From assembly GCA_964406605.1 (NCBI GenBank), contig CAYOSF010000010.1:124001-188000 (forward strand): DNA of 64,000 nt, read 5' to 3'. The translations under genes were made by a program, and so were the position numbers. The DNA is from CAYOSF01 sp964406605. Its GTDB lineage: Bacteria > Chloroflexota > Dehalococcoidia > DSTF01 > RBG-16-68-14. Shown in pieces: positions 25,555-34,018 of the stretch (within the stretch, counting starts at the first letter, position 1; the number at the start of each line of letters is the position of its first letter). The notes below the pieces were generated by a model that saw only the letters and a program-made list of their open reading frames with translations, did not search any database and had not been told where the DNA came from.

Positions 25555-26715
25555 TCACCCTATCGGATACCGCCCCTCCTCAAGCGCCGTCCGGTACAGC
25601 GCGAGCGTCTTCTCGCCTGAGACGTCGTTCTGGATGTTGTGGATCGGGGCGAAGACGAAGCCGCCGCCGGGCGCCAGGTCTGCGATGCGGCGCTTGGTCT
25701 CCTGCCGCACCTCGGCCACCGTGCCGAACGGGAGCACCCGCTGCGAGTCGCAGGCGCCTCCCCAGAAGACGAGATCGCGGCCGTAGCGACGCTTCAGCTC
25801 GGCCGTGTCCCCCAGCCCGGCGGCGGAGACCTGGATGGGATTCAGGATGTCCACCCCGATCTCGATGATGTCTGGGATGAACGCGGCCACCGACCCGCAG
25901 GAGTGCAGCATTACCTTCGCCTTCGTCCGCGCCTTTATCGTCTCAACGATGCGGGCGTGCCGCGGCTTGACAAGGCGGCGATACATGGCCGGGGAGATCA
26001 TGGGACCGTCCTGCACACCCAGGTCGTCGCCGAACATGGCGACATCGAGGTACTCGCCCACCTCGTTCAGGAAGCGCTCCCAGGCCCGCACGGCCATACT
26101 CGTGAGACGCTCCAGCAGCGCTTCCGCGAACTCCGGGTTGGCCGCCAGGTCGAGCATGGACTCGGCGTAGCCCCGGATCCACTGCGGCCTGGCCAGGATG
26201 TCCCCGCCCAGACCGCAGTTGCCCACCAGCGCGTACGGGGTCCCTTGGCGGAGCGTCCGTGCCTTCTCGCGCAGCCCCGCGTAGCGAGTGGGATCGTCGG
26301 GGTCGGGCCACGAGTAGCGCTCCAGGGCCTCCAGCGTCGATTCCTTGATCGGGGACTCGACATAATCAAAGTAGTGGCCGCCGGCCTTGGGCCGGCTCAG
26401 CTTGGCGCCCCACTGGTCGTAGTAGGTCTCGTACTCGCCCTCGTCTCGGACCTCATAGCGGAAGCCGGCCGGCGGGTTCGCGTCGACGGGCCGGAAGTCC
26501 ACCTCCAGGGCCTGGAAGACCTCCTCGTGCACGGCCGCCAACTGCTGGAGCATGTTCGCGACGCTGACCTCCAGGTCCGAGCGGCCGAGGCGGGCGAGCA
26601 GGTCGGCGTAGGCGTGGAGGCAGATGCCCGTCACCTCCGTGCTGCCGAAGTCGATCGGCACGCGGTCCGGCTCCTCGTGGTTGAGCGCCGTGAGCACCCT
26701 CTCGCGGCTCAGCAT
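25555..26715 (-). CDS. Uroporphyrinogen-decarboxylase-fold protein (corrinoid methyltransferase-like)
   Basis: 386 residues, starting MLSRERVLTALNHEEPDRVP after GGAGAGGAG. This opening and the later KVMLHSCGSVAAFIPDIIEIGVD are the signature of the UroD/MtaA family; the His-Cys of LHSCG is the zinc-binding region used by methyltransferases such as MtbA/MtaA. True HemE lacks this arrangement, so a methylcobamide or methoxy-group demethylation role is more likely than heme synthesis. It is transcribed with the enoyl-CoA hydratase upstream (28 bases). Confidence 0.85.
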   Translation of the reverse strand: MLSRERVLTALNHEEPDRVPIDFGSTEVTGICLHAYADLLARLGRSDLEVSVANMLQQLAAVHEEVFQALEVDFRPVDANPPAGFRYEVRDEGEYETYYDQWGAKLSRPKAGGHYFDYVESPIKESTLEALERYSWPDPDDPTRYAGLREKARTLRQGTPYALVGNCGLGGDILARPQWIRGYAESMLDLAANPEFAEALLERLTSMAVRAWERFLNEVGEYLDVAMFGDDLGVQDGPMISPAMYRRLVKPRHARIVETIKARTKAKVMLHSCGSVAAFIPDIIEIGVDILNPIQVSAAGLGDTAELKRRYGRDLVFWGGACDSQRVLPFGTVAEVRQETKRRIADLAPGGGFVFAPIHNIQNDVSGEKTLALYRTALEEGRYPIG

Positions 26716-26743
26716 GCCGGTCGCTCCTCTCCAGCCGCCTGCG

Positions 26744-27487
<744 letters not shown>

Positions 27488-27624
27488 GGAAATTCCTCCA
27501 GTCGTCCTCGCCGGCGTTCGTCGGTGGACCGACGGCCCTTCATCGGGAGTCGCTTCCGGTGAGCAACATGCTAGCGCCGGCCCGATGCGGCGTCAAAGAG
27601 CGCCGCTCTGGACTGTCGGCCGCG

Positions 27625-27633
27625 TGCTACAAT
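27625..27633 (+). promoter_or_regulatory. Extended -10 box (TGC TACAAT)
   Basis: TGC followed by TACAAT, 42 bases before ATG 27676 and ahead of a strong GAGGAGGAAA ribosome site. It would drive the plus-strand DUF7064-like, phosphotransferase and DUF6285 genes, divergent from the enoyl-CoA hydratase operon. Confidence 0.45.
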
Positions 27634-27675
27634 CGGCGCATCGACACGGCCGCCTCACGAGAGGAGGAAAGCACG

Positions 27676-28647
27676 ATGGCCACTGTCCTAGGCGACATAA
27701 CGGCACAGGACGACTACACGCATCCCCTCGGCCCGGAGGAGAACTTCAACGAGAGCATGTACTTCAACTTCTTCGACCAGGCCAGCGGGCACGGCGGCTT
27801 CCTACGCATGGGCAACCGGGCGAACGAGGGCTACGCGGAGGTGACCCTCTGTCTCTTCCTGCCCAGCGGCGAGGTGCTCTTCAACTACAAACGCCCTGAG
27901 ATCACGAGCAACGACGCCATGGACGCCGGCGGCATGCGTTTCGAGATCGTCGAGCCGCTGGAGAAGCACCACACCACCTACGAAGGCTCGGCCGTCTTTC
28001 TCACCGACCCGACGCAGATGGCCGACCCCGGTGCGGCCTTTCGCGAGAACCCGCGCAAGCGCATCTCGGTCGAGCTCGACCACGAGGCCCTCGGCCCCGC
28101 CTACGGGTCGAGCGGAGCCGGCGAGCGGGCGGGCGAGGAGGGCGGAGGATTCGCCCGCGCCCACTACGAACAGCACATGCGCGCCCGCGGGACGCTGCGC
28201 GTCGACGACGAGACCTTCGAGGTCGACGGCACCGGCCTGCGCGACCACTCGTGGGGGCCGCGCTACTGGCAGGCGATCCACTCCTACCGCTGGCTCACCT
28301 GCGCATTCGGCCCGGAGCTCTGCATCATGGTGTCCGAGGTCACGCCCAAGCCCGATGCGAGCAACCGGACCGGCATCGTCATCCGCGACGGCGCGGCGCA
28401 GCGTGTCAGCGGCTTCGAGCTGGAGTCGCGCTTCGCGGAGGGGACGCCCTATCACACCGGCATGACCGCCCGGCTTGCCCTCGAGGGCGGGGAGAAGCTG
28501 ACGGTGGAGGGCGAGGTCAAGGGCTTCATCCCCCTCCGCAACCGCCGGGAGGGCATGGTGACGCACATCGGGGAGGGGATGACCCGCTACACCTGCCTCG
28601 ACCGCGTCGGGTTCGGCATCTCCGAGTACCTGGACCAGGTGGAGTAG
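27676..28647 (+). CDS. DUF7064/DUF7065-like protein
   Basis: 323 residues from ATG 27676. It is beta-rich with no signal peptide. The motif DHSWGPRYW near residue 190 and the paired N- and C-terminal halves (EXMYFNFFD..., FELESRFAEGTPYHTGMTARL) match my memory of the DUF7065/DUF7064 pair, related to lipocalin-like carotenoid- or steroid-associated proteins. Such genes usually lie next to phosphotransferase-family and acyl-CoA genes, as here. Function unknown; a role in binding or modifying a hydrophobic acyl or terpenoid compound is plausible. Confidence 0.65.
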   Translation: MATVLGDITAQDDYTHPLGPEENFNESMYFNFFDQASGHGGFLRMGNRANEGYAEVTLCLFLPSGEVLFNYKRPEITSNDAMDAGGMRFEIVEPLEKHHTTYEGSAVFLTDPTQMADPGAAFRENPRKRISVELDHEALGPAYGSSGAGERAGEEGGGFARAHYEQHMRARGTLRVDDETFEVDGTGLRDHSWGPRYWQAIHSYRWLTCAFGPELCIMVSEVTPKPDASNRTGIVIRDGAAQRVSGFELESRFAEGTPYHTGMTARLALEGGEKLTVEGEVKGFIPLRNRREGMVTHIGEGMTRYTCLDRVGFGISEYLDQVE

Positions 28648-28670
28648 GCCGCACCGGCCCGGCGAGATCG

Positions 28671-29690
28671 ATGACGCCGGAAGAGCTACAGGAGCGCCTT
28701 GCCGAGTTCCTCCGCCGCGCTACCGATGCGCGGCAGGTCCGGGTCGATGGCCTGCGGCTGCTGACGGGGGGCGCCTCGCGCCAGACCTGGTCTTTCGACG
28801 CCGCCGTCGAGGCCGAGGATGGCTCGTCAAGCACGCTCCCGCTGGTCCTGCGCACCGACCCCAGCCGCGGCCCCACGGCCCTGGACCGCGACTCGGAGTA
28901 TCGCCTGCTCGTGGCCGCGCGGCAGGCGGGGGTGCCCGTGCCCAAGGTCCACTTCATGGGCGACGACTCGCTGGACTCGCCGTTCTTCATCATGGAGCGT
29001 GTGGAGGGCGAGACGATCCCCCGCCGGATCCTCCGCGATGACGAGTACGCCGGGGCCCGGCGCGACATGGCCGGGCAGCTCGGAGCGATCCTGGCCAAGC
29101 TTCACGCCATCCCAGTGGACGAGAGCGGCCTCGATATCCTCCCCGGTCCCGCGCCGGGACGCCGGCCGGCGGAAGAGGAGCTGGCTCGCTTCCAGCAGGT
29201 CTACCGGGCCATCGCCCTGGAGCCTCATCCCGCCTTCGAGCTGGCGTTCCGCTGGCTGCAGCAGCAACTCCCCTCCGGGACGGAGCGCGCGCTCGTCCAC
29301 GGCGACTACCGTATCGGGAACATGATCGTCGGGCCGGAGGGGGTCCGTGCCGTGCTCGACTGGGAGCTATCCCATATCGGCGACCCGATGGAGGACCTGG
29401 GCTGGATCTGCGTGCGGTCGTGGCGCTTCGGCAACGACGATCTGCCCGTGGCCGGCGTCGGCACCCGCGAGGAGTTCTGGCGCGCCTACGAAGGGGCGGG
29501 CGGCCGGGCCGTGGAGCCTGAGCGCGTGCGCTTCTGGGAGACGTTCGGCAACCTGCGCTGGGGGATCATCTGCATCAGCCAGTCGCGCACCTACATCGAC
29601 GGGCGCAGCCCCAGCGTGGAGTTGGCCAGCATCGGCCGTCGCATCGCCGAGACGGAGTGGGAGCTGCTGAACCTGGTGGAGGGCCGCTAG
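28671..29690 (+). CDS. Phosphotransferase family protein (ACAD10/APH-like kinase)
   Basis: 339 residues, ATG 28671, 23 bases after the preceding gene. Kinase-like fold: GGASRQTWSF (nucleotide loop), LVLRTDPS (Lys replaced by Arg), FFIMERVEGETIPRR (hinge), LVHGDYRIGNMIV (catalytic HGDxxxxN) and LDWELSHIGDPMEDLGW (metal-binding Asp). The C-terminal region matches ACAD10/ACAD11-type kinases, which phosphorylate 4-hydroxyacyl-CoA in fatty-acid breakdown. The neighbours (DUF6285, crotonases) support an acyl-CoA role rather than antibiotic resistance. Confidence 0.88.
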   Translation: MTPEELQERLAEFLRRATDARQVRVDGLRLLTGGASRQTWSFDAAVEAEDGSSSTLPLVLRTDPSRGPTALDRDSEYRLLVAARQAGVPVPKVHFMGDDSLDSPFFIMERVEGETIPRRILRDDEYAGARRDMAGQLGAILAKLHAIPVDESGLDILPGPAPGRRPAEEELARFQQVYRAIALEPHPAFELAFRWLQQQLPSGTERALVHGDYRIGNMIVGPEGVRAVLDWELSHIGDPMEDLGWICVRSWRFGNDDLPVAGVGTREEFWRAYEGAGGRAVEPERVRFWETFGNLRWGIICISQSRTYIDGRSPSVELASIGRRIAETEWELLNLVEGR

Positions 29691-29694
29691 ACCC

Positions 29695-30084
29695 ATGCAA
29701 GACCGTCCCACGTATGACGAGCTTCTTTCCGCCGTCGAGCGCTTCCTCGACGACGAGATCGTCGCCAACATCGAGGGCGCTCGTCGCTTCCACGCCCGGG
29801 TCGCCGCCAACGTGCTGCGCATCGTCCGTCGCGAGCTGGCGAACGAGGAAGAGCATCTCGATCGAGAATGGACCGGCCTCGATGAGATCCTCGGCCCCGC
29901 CGAGCGCCCGCCCTCCCGCGCCGCGTTCCTGGAGGCGCTCACCGACCGCAACGAGGAGCTGTGCCGGCGCATCCGCGCAGGCGATACCGACGGCGGCCCC
30001 TTTCGCGAGGGCGTCTACGCCCACGTCCGCAGGACCGTTCGCGACAAGCTCCTCGTCACGAATCCCGGGTGGCTGGGGGAGTAG
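29695..30084 (+). CDS. DUF6285 family protein
   Basis: 129 residues, all-helical, starting four bases after the phosphotransferase stop. YDELLSAVERFLDDEIV, FHARVAANVLRIVRREL and VRDKLLVTNPGWL are typical of DUF6285, a small family nearly always encoded beside ACAD10-like phosphotransferases. It may form a complex with the kinase. A copy of its last 37 codons recurs at 33148-33259. Confidence 0.8.
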   Translation: MQDRPTYDELLSAVERFLDDEIVANIEGARRFHARVAANVLRIVRRELANEEEHLDREWTGLDEILGPAERPPSRAAFLEALTDRNEELCRRIRAGDTDGGPFREGVYAHVRRTVRDKLLVTNPGWLGE

Positions 30085-30164
30085 GGGAGCCGAAGTCCTG
30101 AGCCGGAATCCGGGGCGGCCGGCCGCTCTTCTAGGGCCCGCCGGTCATGGAGTAGCCCAGCATA

Positions 30165-32723
30165 CTAGGCTGCTTCAGACCACGTGCGCAGCAGCACCTC
30201 CTCGAGCTCCTCGGCATCAACCGGGCGGCTAAAGAGGAAGCCCTGCACTTCGTCACACAGCTCGCGCTCGAGAAACGCGAGCTGCTCCTCGGTTTCCACA
30301 CCCTCCGCCACCACGCCCAGCTTGAGGTTGTGTGCCATGTGGATCACCGTGGCGGTGATCTCCGCGTCTCTCGGGTTCGTGGCGACGTTCCGGACGAAGG
30401 AGAGATCGACCTTCACGGCATCGATGGGCAGGCGGCGCAGGTAGCTCAGGGAGGACTGGCCGGTGCCGAAGTCGTCGATGGCGATCTCGATGCCCATCTG
30501 TCTCAACTGCCGCAGCATCATGATGCTGTAGTCCACGTCTTGAATGGCCACGCTCTCGGTGATCTCCAACTGGAGGAAGTGGGCGTCGAGGCCGGTCTCC
30601 TGCAGCACCTGCCGCACGCGTTCCACCAGATCGCGCTGTTGGAACTGCCGCGCCGAGAGGTTCACCCCTACGCGGACTCGTGGGAGCGCTGCGTCCTGCC
30701 AGACCTTGGTTTGGGCGCAGGCTGTGCGCAAGATCCATTCCCCGAGCGGTGCGATCAGGCCGGTCTCCTCGGCTACCGGGATGAACTCGGTAGGCATCAC
30801 CAGCCCTCGTTTCGGATGCTGCCAGCGCACCAAGGCCTCCACGCCGACGATCCGCCCGCTCTGGATATGGACCTGGGGCTGGTAGTGGATGACGAACTCC
30901 TCTCGCTCCAGCGCGTGGCGCAAGTCGTTCTCCAGGGCCAGCCGATCGAGGATGCTGGCACTCATGGCAGGGCTAAAGAGCTGGTGGTTGTTCCGCCCGT
31001 GCTCCTTCGCGCTGTACATGGCGATGTCGGCGTTCCTCAGCAAGGTCTCCGCGTCGTCGCCGTGGTTGGGGAACACGGCAATGCCGATGCTGGGCGTGAT
31101 GCGAAACTCGTGGCCGCCCAGGAAGCGCGGCCGCCGGAACTCCTCCACGACCCGCTCGACGACCTCGATTGCGTCGCCGATCCGCTCGACGGCTGGTAGC
31201 AGCAGCAGGAATTCGTCGCCCCCCACCCGGGCCACGGTGTCCCCCTCCCCTGTCAGCTCCCTGAGCTGCGCGGCGATGGTCCGGAGCAGATCGTCTCCCT
31301 CAGGATGGCCGGCCGTGTCGTTCACCACCTTGAAGTGATCCAGATCGAGCAAAGCCACTGCCACGAGTCGGCTGTGACGGCGCGCCTGGGCCAGCGCCAC
31401 ATCCAGACGGTCCCTGAACAACGTGCGATTGGGTAGATCGGTCAAGGGGTCATGGTACGCCAGGTGTCTGACAGCCTCCTCCGCTTGCTTGCGCTCTGTG
31501 ACGTCGCGGAAGATGCCCCTGGTGGCCACCGGCTTTCCGTCCTGCAGCTGGGCGAAGGTGCTGCCCTCAACCCAGATACTCCTGCCCTGCTTGGTCACGA
31601 ACTCGGCCTCAATTCGGTCAAGGCTCTCGCCGGCCATCACACGCTGGAACATGGCCATGCAATGCTCTTTGCTATCGGGGTGAACGATGTCAAGCATGTT
31701 GAGGCTGCGGATCTCTTCCTCGCCGTACCCAAGTGTCTCGCGCCAGGCGCGGTTGACATAGACATAGGACCCATCCATCGCCACGCTCTGGATGATGTCG
31801 CTTGTGCTCTCAAACAGGTCGCGATATCGTTCCTCGCTCTGCCGCAACTGCTCCTCCGCCCGCTCGCGTCTGGCGATGTCTTTGACCAGCGAATCTGTCA
31901 TCCGATTAAAGGAGGCGCCCAAGCGGACGAGTTCCTGCGGGCCTGTCGCGGGTGCCCGAGCCTCGAGATCGCCATCCGCCACGGCCAGGGTGGTCGACTC
32001 CAACGACGAAAGCGGCTTCAGGATGGAGCGCGCCATCAGGGCGGATGCTGCGGTACCCAAGACAGCACCGGCCGCGCCGAAACCGACAAGGAGCCAAAGG
32101 GCGATCTGGCCTGCATGGTCGGCCTGGCCTCGAAGGCTCGCCGCTTCCTGACGCTCGAAGTCGGCTGCGTCCCTGAGCTGCACGCCGATCATGGTCATCG
32201 GCGAGACCTGCTGTTCGAGAGCGGCTCTTGCACCTTCAATGTCGCCGGTCTGGCGTAAGCCGATCACTACCTCCGCCGTCTCTGAGAGCTTGGCCAACCC
32301 CTCGGCTATGAGGTCCAGCCCGGCGGACTCCTCTTCGCTGTAGTGCTCATACTGCCCATTGGAGCTGTGCTCTTCTTCCAGTGCTCGCGCCAGACTGAGG
32401 GAGTCCTTCGCATCCGCAATGCTCCTGCGGAGAATGGGAGCGAGCGCCTCGTCTCCAGTAACGATGTAGCGTTCGAGCAGCCACGCGGCGACGGCGCTCT
32501 GGAACCTGGCGTCTTCCAGGGCTAGTGCTGTCCGTTCGTAAGAAGCTGCGGTGGCAAGGTGGGAATCGTGGTGCCGCTCCATCAGCGTGGCGCTTGCTAC
32601 CACCGCGATCAGGACAAGGACGAGCAGGCCGTTGCTGGCAATGATCCGTCCTTTCGTCGAGGAAGGCAGGGGCAATCTGGCCCACCGGAGACGGGGAATG
32701 CTGATTCCTGGCAACCTTATCAT
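30165..32723 (-). CDS. Membrane-bound HAMP-PAS-GGDEF-EAL c-di-GMP protein
   Basis: 852 residues. Helix 1 (residues 27-47), a helical sensor region of about 155 residues outside the membrane, helix 2 (about 207-232), HAMP (ILKPLSSLESTTLAVADGDL), one PAS domain (295-415), GGDEF with intact RVGGDEFLLL, and EAL with EALVRW, VNLSARQF, EITES, IDDFGTG, KVDLSFV, AEGVET and QGFLFSRP, so both catalytic centres look functional. It probably converts an external signal to a c-di-GMP change. It converges on the DUF6285 gene, with 80 bases between the stops. Confidence 0.93.
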   Translation of the reverse strand: MIRLPGISIPRLRWARLPLPSSTKGRIIASNGLLVLVLIAVVASATLMERHHDSHLATAASYERTALALEDARFQSAVAAWLLERYIVTGDEALAPILRRSIADAKDSLSLARALEEEHSSNGQYEHYSEEESAGLDLIAEGLAKLSETAEVVIGLRQTGDIEGARAALEQQVSPMTMIGVQLRDAADFERQEAASLRGQADHAGQIALWLLVGFGAAGAVLGTAASALMARSILKPLSSLESTTLAVADGDLEARAPATGPQELVRLGASFNRMTDSLVKDIARRERAEEQLRQSEERYRDLFESTSDIIQSVAMDGSYVYVNRAWRETLGYGEEEIRSLNMLDIVHPDSKEHCMAMFQRVMAGESLDRIEAEFVTKQGRSIWVEGSTFAQLQDGKPVATRGIFRDVTERKQAEEAVRHLAYHDPLTDLPNRTLFRDRLDVALAQARRHSRLVAVALLDLDHFKVVNDTAGHPEGDDLLRTIAAQLRELTGEGDTVARVGGDEFLLLLPAVERIGDAIEVVERVVEEFRRPRFLGGHEFRITPSIGIAVFPNHGDDAETLLRNADIAMYSAKEHGRNNHQLFSPAMSASILDRLALENDLRHALEREEFVIHYQPQVHIQSGRIVGVEALVRWQHPKRGLVMPTEFIPVAEETGLIAPLGEWILRTACAQTKVWQDAALPRVRVGVNLSARQFQQRDLVERVRQVLQETGLDAHFLQLEITESVAIQDVDYSIMMLRQLRQMGIEIAIDDFGTGQSSLSYLRRLPIDAVKVDLSFVRNVATNPRDAEITATVIHMAHNLKLGVVAEGVETEEQLAFLERELCDEVQGFLFSRPVDAEELEEVLLRTWSEAA

Positions 32724-33147
32724 TCGTGCAGTGTCGCGCTGCCCACGCTCAAGGAGCGCAGGTCTTCCTGCTCCAACCAGCGGGACGGTGCTGGCCGCTT
32801 GCGGACCCGCGCCTGGACTGCCGGCTCGGCGAGCATCTCGCGCACGGCCGGCGCTGTCTTCAGTCCAATGGAGTATCGGTGCTTTTGCCGTCCCTCTTCA
32901 TTGAACCGGAGGCAGATGCGCCCTGTCTGCTTCTGGACAGATACAAGTGCGCCCTCTTGCCATCGTGGCGGCTCCCCCCAGGCAGAGTTCGCAAGGACAT
33001 AGCCTCCAGTGCCAACGGCGTGTGCCCCGCAAGACTGCTGAAGAAGGCCGTGCTCCAGCGTTGAACGGCCTCGCCCGGGCTACGAGGCTCACACCGGGCG
33101 ACAAAGCTGTGCGCGGTCGAGGAATCCGAGCAGGGCTGGGAGCGCAT

Positions 33148-33259
33148 CCGCGAAGGCGACACCGACCGCGGCCCTTCCCGCGAGAGCGTCTACGCCCACG
33201 TCCGCCGGACCGTTCGCGACAAGCTCCTCGTCACGAACCCCGGTTGGCTGGGGGAGTAG
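33148..33259 (+). pseudogene. 3-prime remnant of a second DUF6285 gene
   Basis: 37 codons (RIREGDTDRGPSRESVYAHV, then RRTVRDKLLVTNPGWLGE and stop) match the last part of the gene at 29695 with few changes. Homology begins abruptly at about 33148, and no N-terminal part or start is present in the 424 bases upstream, which otherwise contain no supported feature. As at the full copy, a minus-strand GGDEF-type gene follows tail to tail. Confidence 0.85.
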
Positions 33260-33277
33260 GGGGAGGTCCAGCGGTTT

Positions 33278-33679
33278 CTATGCCGCCTGCGCCAAGAAGC
33301 TCTCAATCTTCTCGCGGTTGTGCGGGTACTCGAAGACGGCGCACTGCCACTCGCTGCTCGCGTCCCCGATCGCCGAACCGAGGCGTTCGAGGAGAGCACA
33401 TGCCCCGGCTACCGCCGTTTCGGGGAGCAGCACAGCGACGACGGGCCCATCGTCGAAGACGGCAACCACATCACACCCTCCCCTGAGGGCGCATATCAAG
33501 GAGTCAAACCAGGGCGATTCGAGGGCATCCCGGTCGGTTGAGCCCATCGGGGGACGCAGCAAGAGCACCGAGAACGAGTGTTCGTAACGCCGTGACCGCT
33601 TGACCTCTTCCGCCAGCCGGGCGTGAAACTCCTTGCCATCTACTGCAAGTGACGCGTTCTCTTTGTTCCTGTGAGCCAT
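33278..33679 (-). CDS. Degenerate GGDEF-like protein
   Basis: 133 residues from ATG 33679 with AGGAAGG upstream. EFHARLAEEVKRSRRYEHSF followed by SVLLLRPP is the typical entry helix and first strand of a GGDEF domain, and DVVAVFDDGPVVAVLLPETAV corresponds to the strand-turn-strand carrying GG(D/E)EF, but the signature and the metal-binding Asp residues are lost. It is thus a non-catalytic GGDEF-fold protein, perhaps a c-di-GMP or nucleotide sensor, standing alone without partner domains. Confidence 0.65.
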   Translation of the reverse strand: MAHRNKENASLAVDGKEFHARLAEEVKRSRRYEHSFSVLLLRPPMGSTDRDALESPWFDSLICALRGGCDVVAVFDDGPVVAVLLPETAVAGACALLERLGSAIGDASSEWQCAVFEYPHNREKIESFLAQAA

Positions 33680-34018
33680 GATTGACCTTCCTGCCCCCAC
33701 ACGGTTGATTGTCGGTCGCTCAGCCCATCTTGACCATGGGGATCGGCCCAGAAGCGCCGAGCTTTGCCCGAACACTGAGGACAGATAGTGTGGCCTTGCG
33801 GGGCTTTCACCTGCCACGGGTAAGTGATGCGTGGCTGTGGAGATCAAGACACAAGCCCAGCGAATCGCCTGAGAGATACTTGATCCTACCCATGCACTGT
33901 CTCTCCCAGATGTGGTAGCGTAGCCCCGACCGGTGGTGGAGCATTCCTCCACCCGACTTGCAGGCGCCTGGTGGTTGTCCCCACCCGGCACTTGGCGTCC
34001 CCAGAGAGGTGAACACCC
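33680..34018. other. Divergent intergenic region
   Basis: Between the divergent GGDEF-like (33679) and Cys-repeat (34019) genes. It holds the AGGAAGG site for the minus gene and GAGAGGTG (34006-34013) for the plus gene. CAGATAGTGTGGC at about 33783 recurs after the plus gene at about 36207. No small gene is supported. Confidence 0.4.

Noticed and set aside
32726..33162. Several ORFs of about 100 codons on both strands before the DUF6285 remnant
   Set aside because: Shadow-like Arg/Ser/Pro composition, no start signals and no homology recognised.
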